Source: Chitinivibrionales bacterium (GTDB lineage: Bacteria > Fibrobacterota > Chitinivibrionia > Chitinivibrionales > WJMI01). From it: a stretch of 5,991 nt of DNA. This document shows positions 5,736-5,991 of this stretch, piece by piece. The translations under genes were made by a program, and so were the position numbers. Location of the stretch: assembly GCA_014729595.1 (NCBI GenBank), contig WJJU01000649.1, positions 1 to 5,991 on the forward strand. The letters run 5' to 3'. The notes under the pieces were generated by a model. It saw only the letters and a program-made list of their open reading frames with translations, ran no database searches and had not been told where the DNA came from. The first letter of the stretch is position 1. The number at the start of each line of letters is the position of its first letter.

Positions 5736-5798
5736 TCATTCGTCATTTAAAAACGGCAAGTTACGTGCCAAGGCTTTTCTCAAACAGGCATCGCTCAT
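5736..5798 (-). other. Very short open frame (20 codons) between acyltransferase and radical SAM genes
   Basis: An ATG at 5798 opens 20 codons (MSDACLRKALARNLPFLNDE) ending in TGA. It is in the same frame as the acyltransferase fragment and continues 9 sense codons after that gene's TGA. It has no properly spaced Shine-Dalgarno site. Its position next to a radical SAM gene makes it worth recording as a possible peptide, but chance is the simpler reading. Confidence 0.12.
5749..5770 (-). terminator. Weak terminator-like hairpin between acyltransferase and radical SAM genes
   Basis: On the - strand, GGCA (5769-5766) pairs with TGCC (5758-5755) around a 7-nt loop, with a T-G pair outside, followed by TTTTT at 5753-5749. 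It lies about 55 nt after the acyltransferase stop. The 4-5 bp stem makes it weak. If functional, it would partly separate the two genes. The 153-nt gap contains no clear promoter. Confidence 0.28.
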
Positions 5799-5825
5799 CC
5801 TATGCAGGCGGGAGTTTGATACCCC

Positions 5826-5991
5826 TCATGTCACCGGCACCAAAGCATGCCACTGATAAGGATATCGCCGAAGGGCTTCTTCGAGCGCGTTGGAAATTTG
5901 TTCGAGTGCCTGGTCGCGGGTGATCGATTTTTCCAATCGCTTAACAGTCACGATTACGCCGCCCTCATCTCGAACGCAATAGGCTATCACA
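5826..5991 (-). CDS. C-terminal end of a probable LpxL/HtrB-type lipid acyltransferase, cut by the right edge
   Basis: The last 54 codons of a gene run in from the right edge on the - strand and end in TGA (5828-5826). The fragment reads VIAYCVRDEGGVIVTVKRLE, a short spacer (KSITRDQ), then ALEQISNALEEALRRYPYQW and HALVPVT. This layout matches the C-terminus of the lysophospholipid/lipid A late acyltransferase family (LpxL, LpxM, HtrB): a strand pair with 'R-(D/E)-(E/D)-G-G', a helix of the type 'LE..(I/L)RRYP.QW', then a short tail. Members move acyl chains onto lipid A precursors at the inner membrane. The catalytic HX4D/E motif lies outside the window, so the call rests on the tail alone. 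The gene is on the same strand as the radical SAM gene, 153 nt upstream of it, so the two may be co-transcribed. Confidence 0.6.
   Translation of the reverse strand, partial: VIAYCVRDEGGVIVTVKRLEKSITRDQALEQISNALEEALRRYPYQWHALVPVT

Overview
The window looks like an ordinary chromosomal stretch of a diderm (Gram-negative type) bacterium. It encodes a C-terminal fragment that fits a lipid A-type acyltransferase, an LPP20-like lipoprotein, an AXA-type secreted protein and a small outer-membrane beta-barrel that ends in phenylalanine. The family mix (PorT-like barrel, FlgO-like plus NTF2-like secreted protein, LPP20 lipoprotein) suggests the FCB/Fibrobacterota side of the tree, but no marker gene is present, so this is only an inference. 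Strong Shine-Dalgarno sites occur before three of the four complete genes.

Left half, + strand. (i) The C-terminal part of an unrecognised protein enters from the left edge and stops at 470, with a terminator-like hairpin on its stop codon. (ii) An exported protein of 518 residues (643-2199) has an N-terminal region like the FlgO/CsgG fold and a C-terminal region like the NTF2-like domain of FCB-group secreted proteins. (iii) A lipoprotein of the LPP20 type (2409-2969) follows. Genes ii and iii each carry the string TATACTTCA shortly before the start codon, so they may be transcribed separately but in a coordinated way.

Middle, 2970-3204. This is a convergent intergenic region with no gene. 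It is unusually rich in inverted repeats: a small hairpin with a T-run, an 11-bp inverted repeat containing TTGACA on both strands, and an 84-nt nested hairpin with 7-bp GC-rich ends.

Right half, - strand, in order of transcription from the right edge: the last 54 codons of a probable LpxL/HtrB-type acyltransferase, a radical SAM protein of 490 residues with a Twitch/SPASM-like cysteine-rich C-terminus, and a PorT-like outer-membrane beta-barrel protein of 249 residues.

Most complete genes are envelope-related, so the common theme is probably cell-surface biology. I see no phage, CRISPR, toxin-antitoxin, transposase, tRNA or rRNA gene, and no clear new multi-gene system. The most checkable leads are the FlgO/NTF2-like two-part protein beside the LPP20 lipoprotein, the radical SAM-acyltransferase neighbourhood, and the structured intergenic region.
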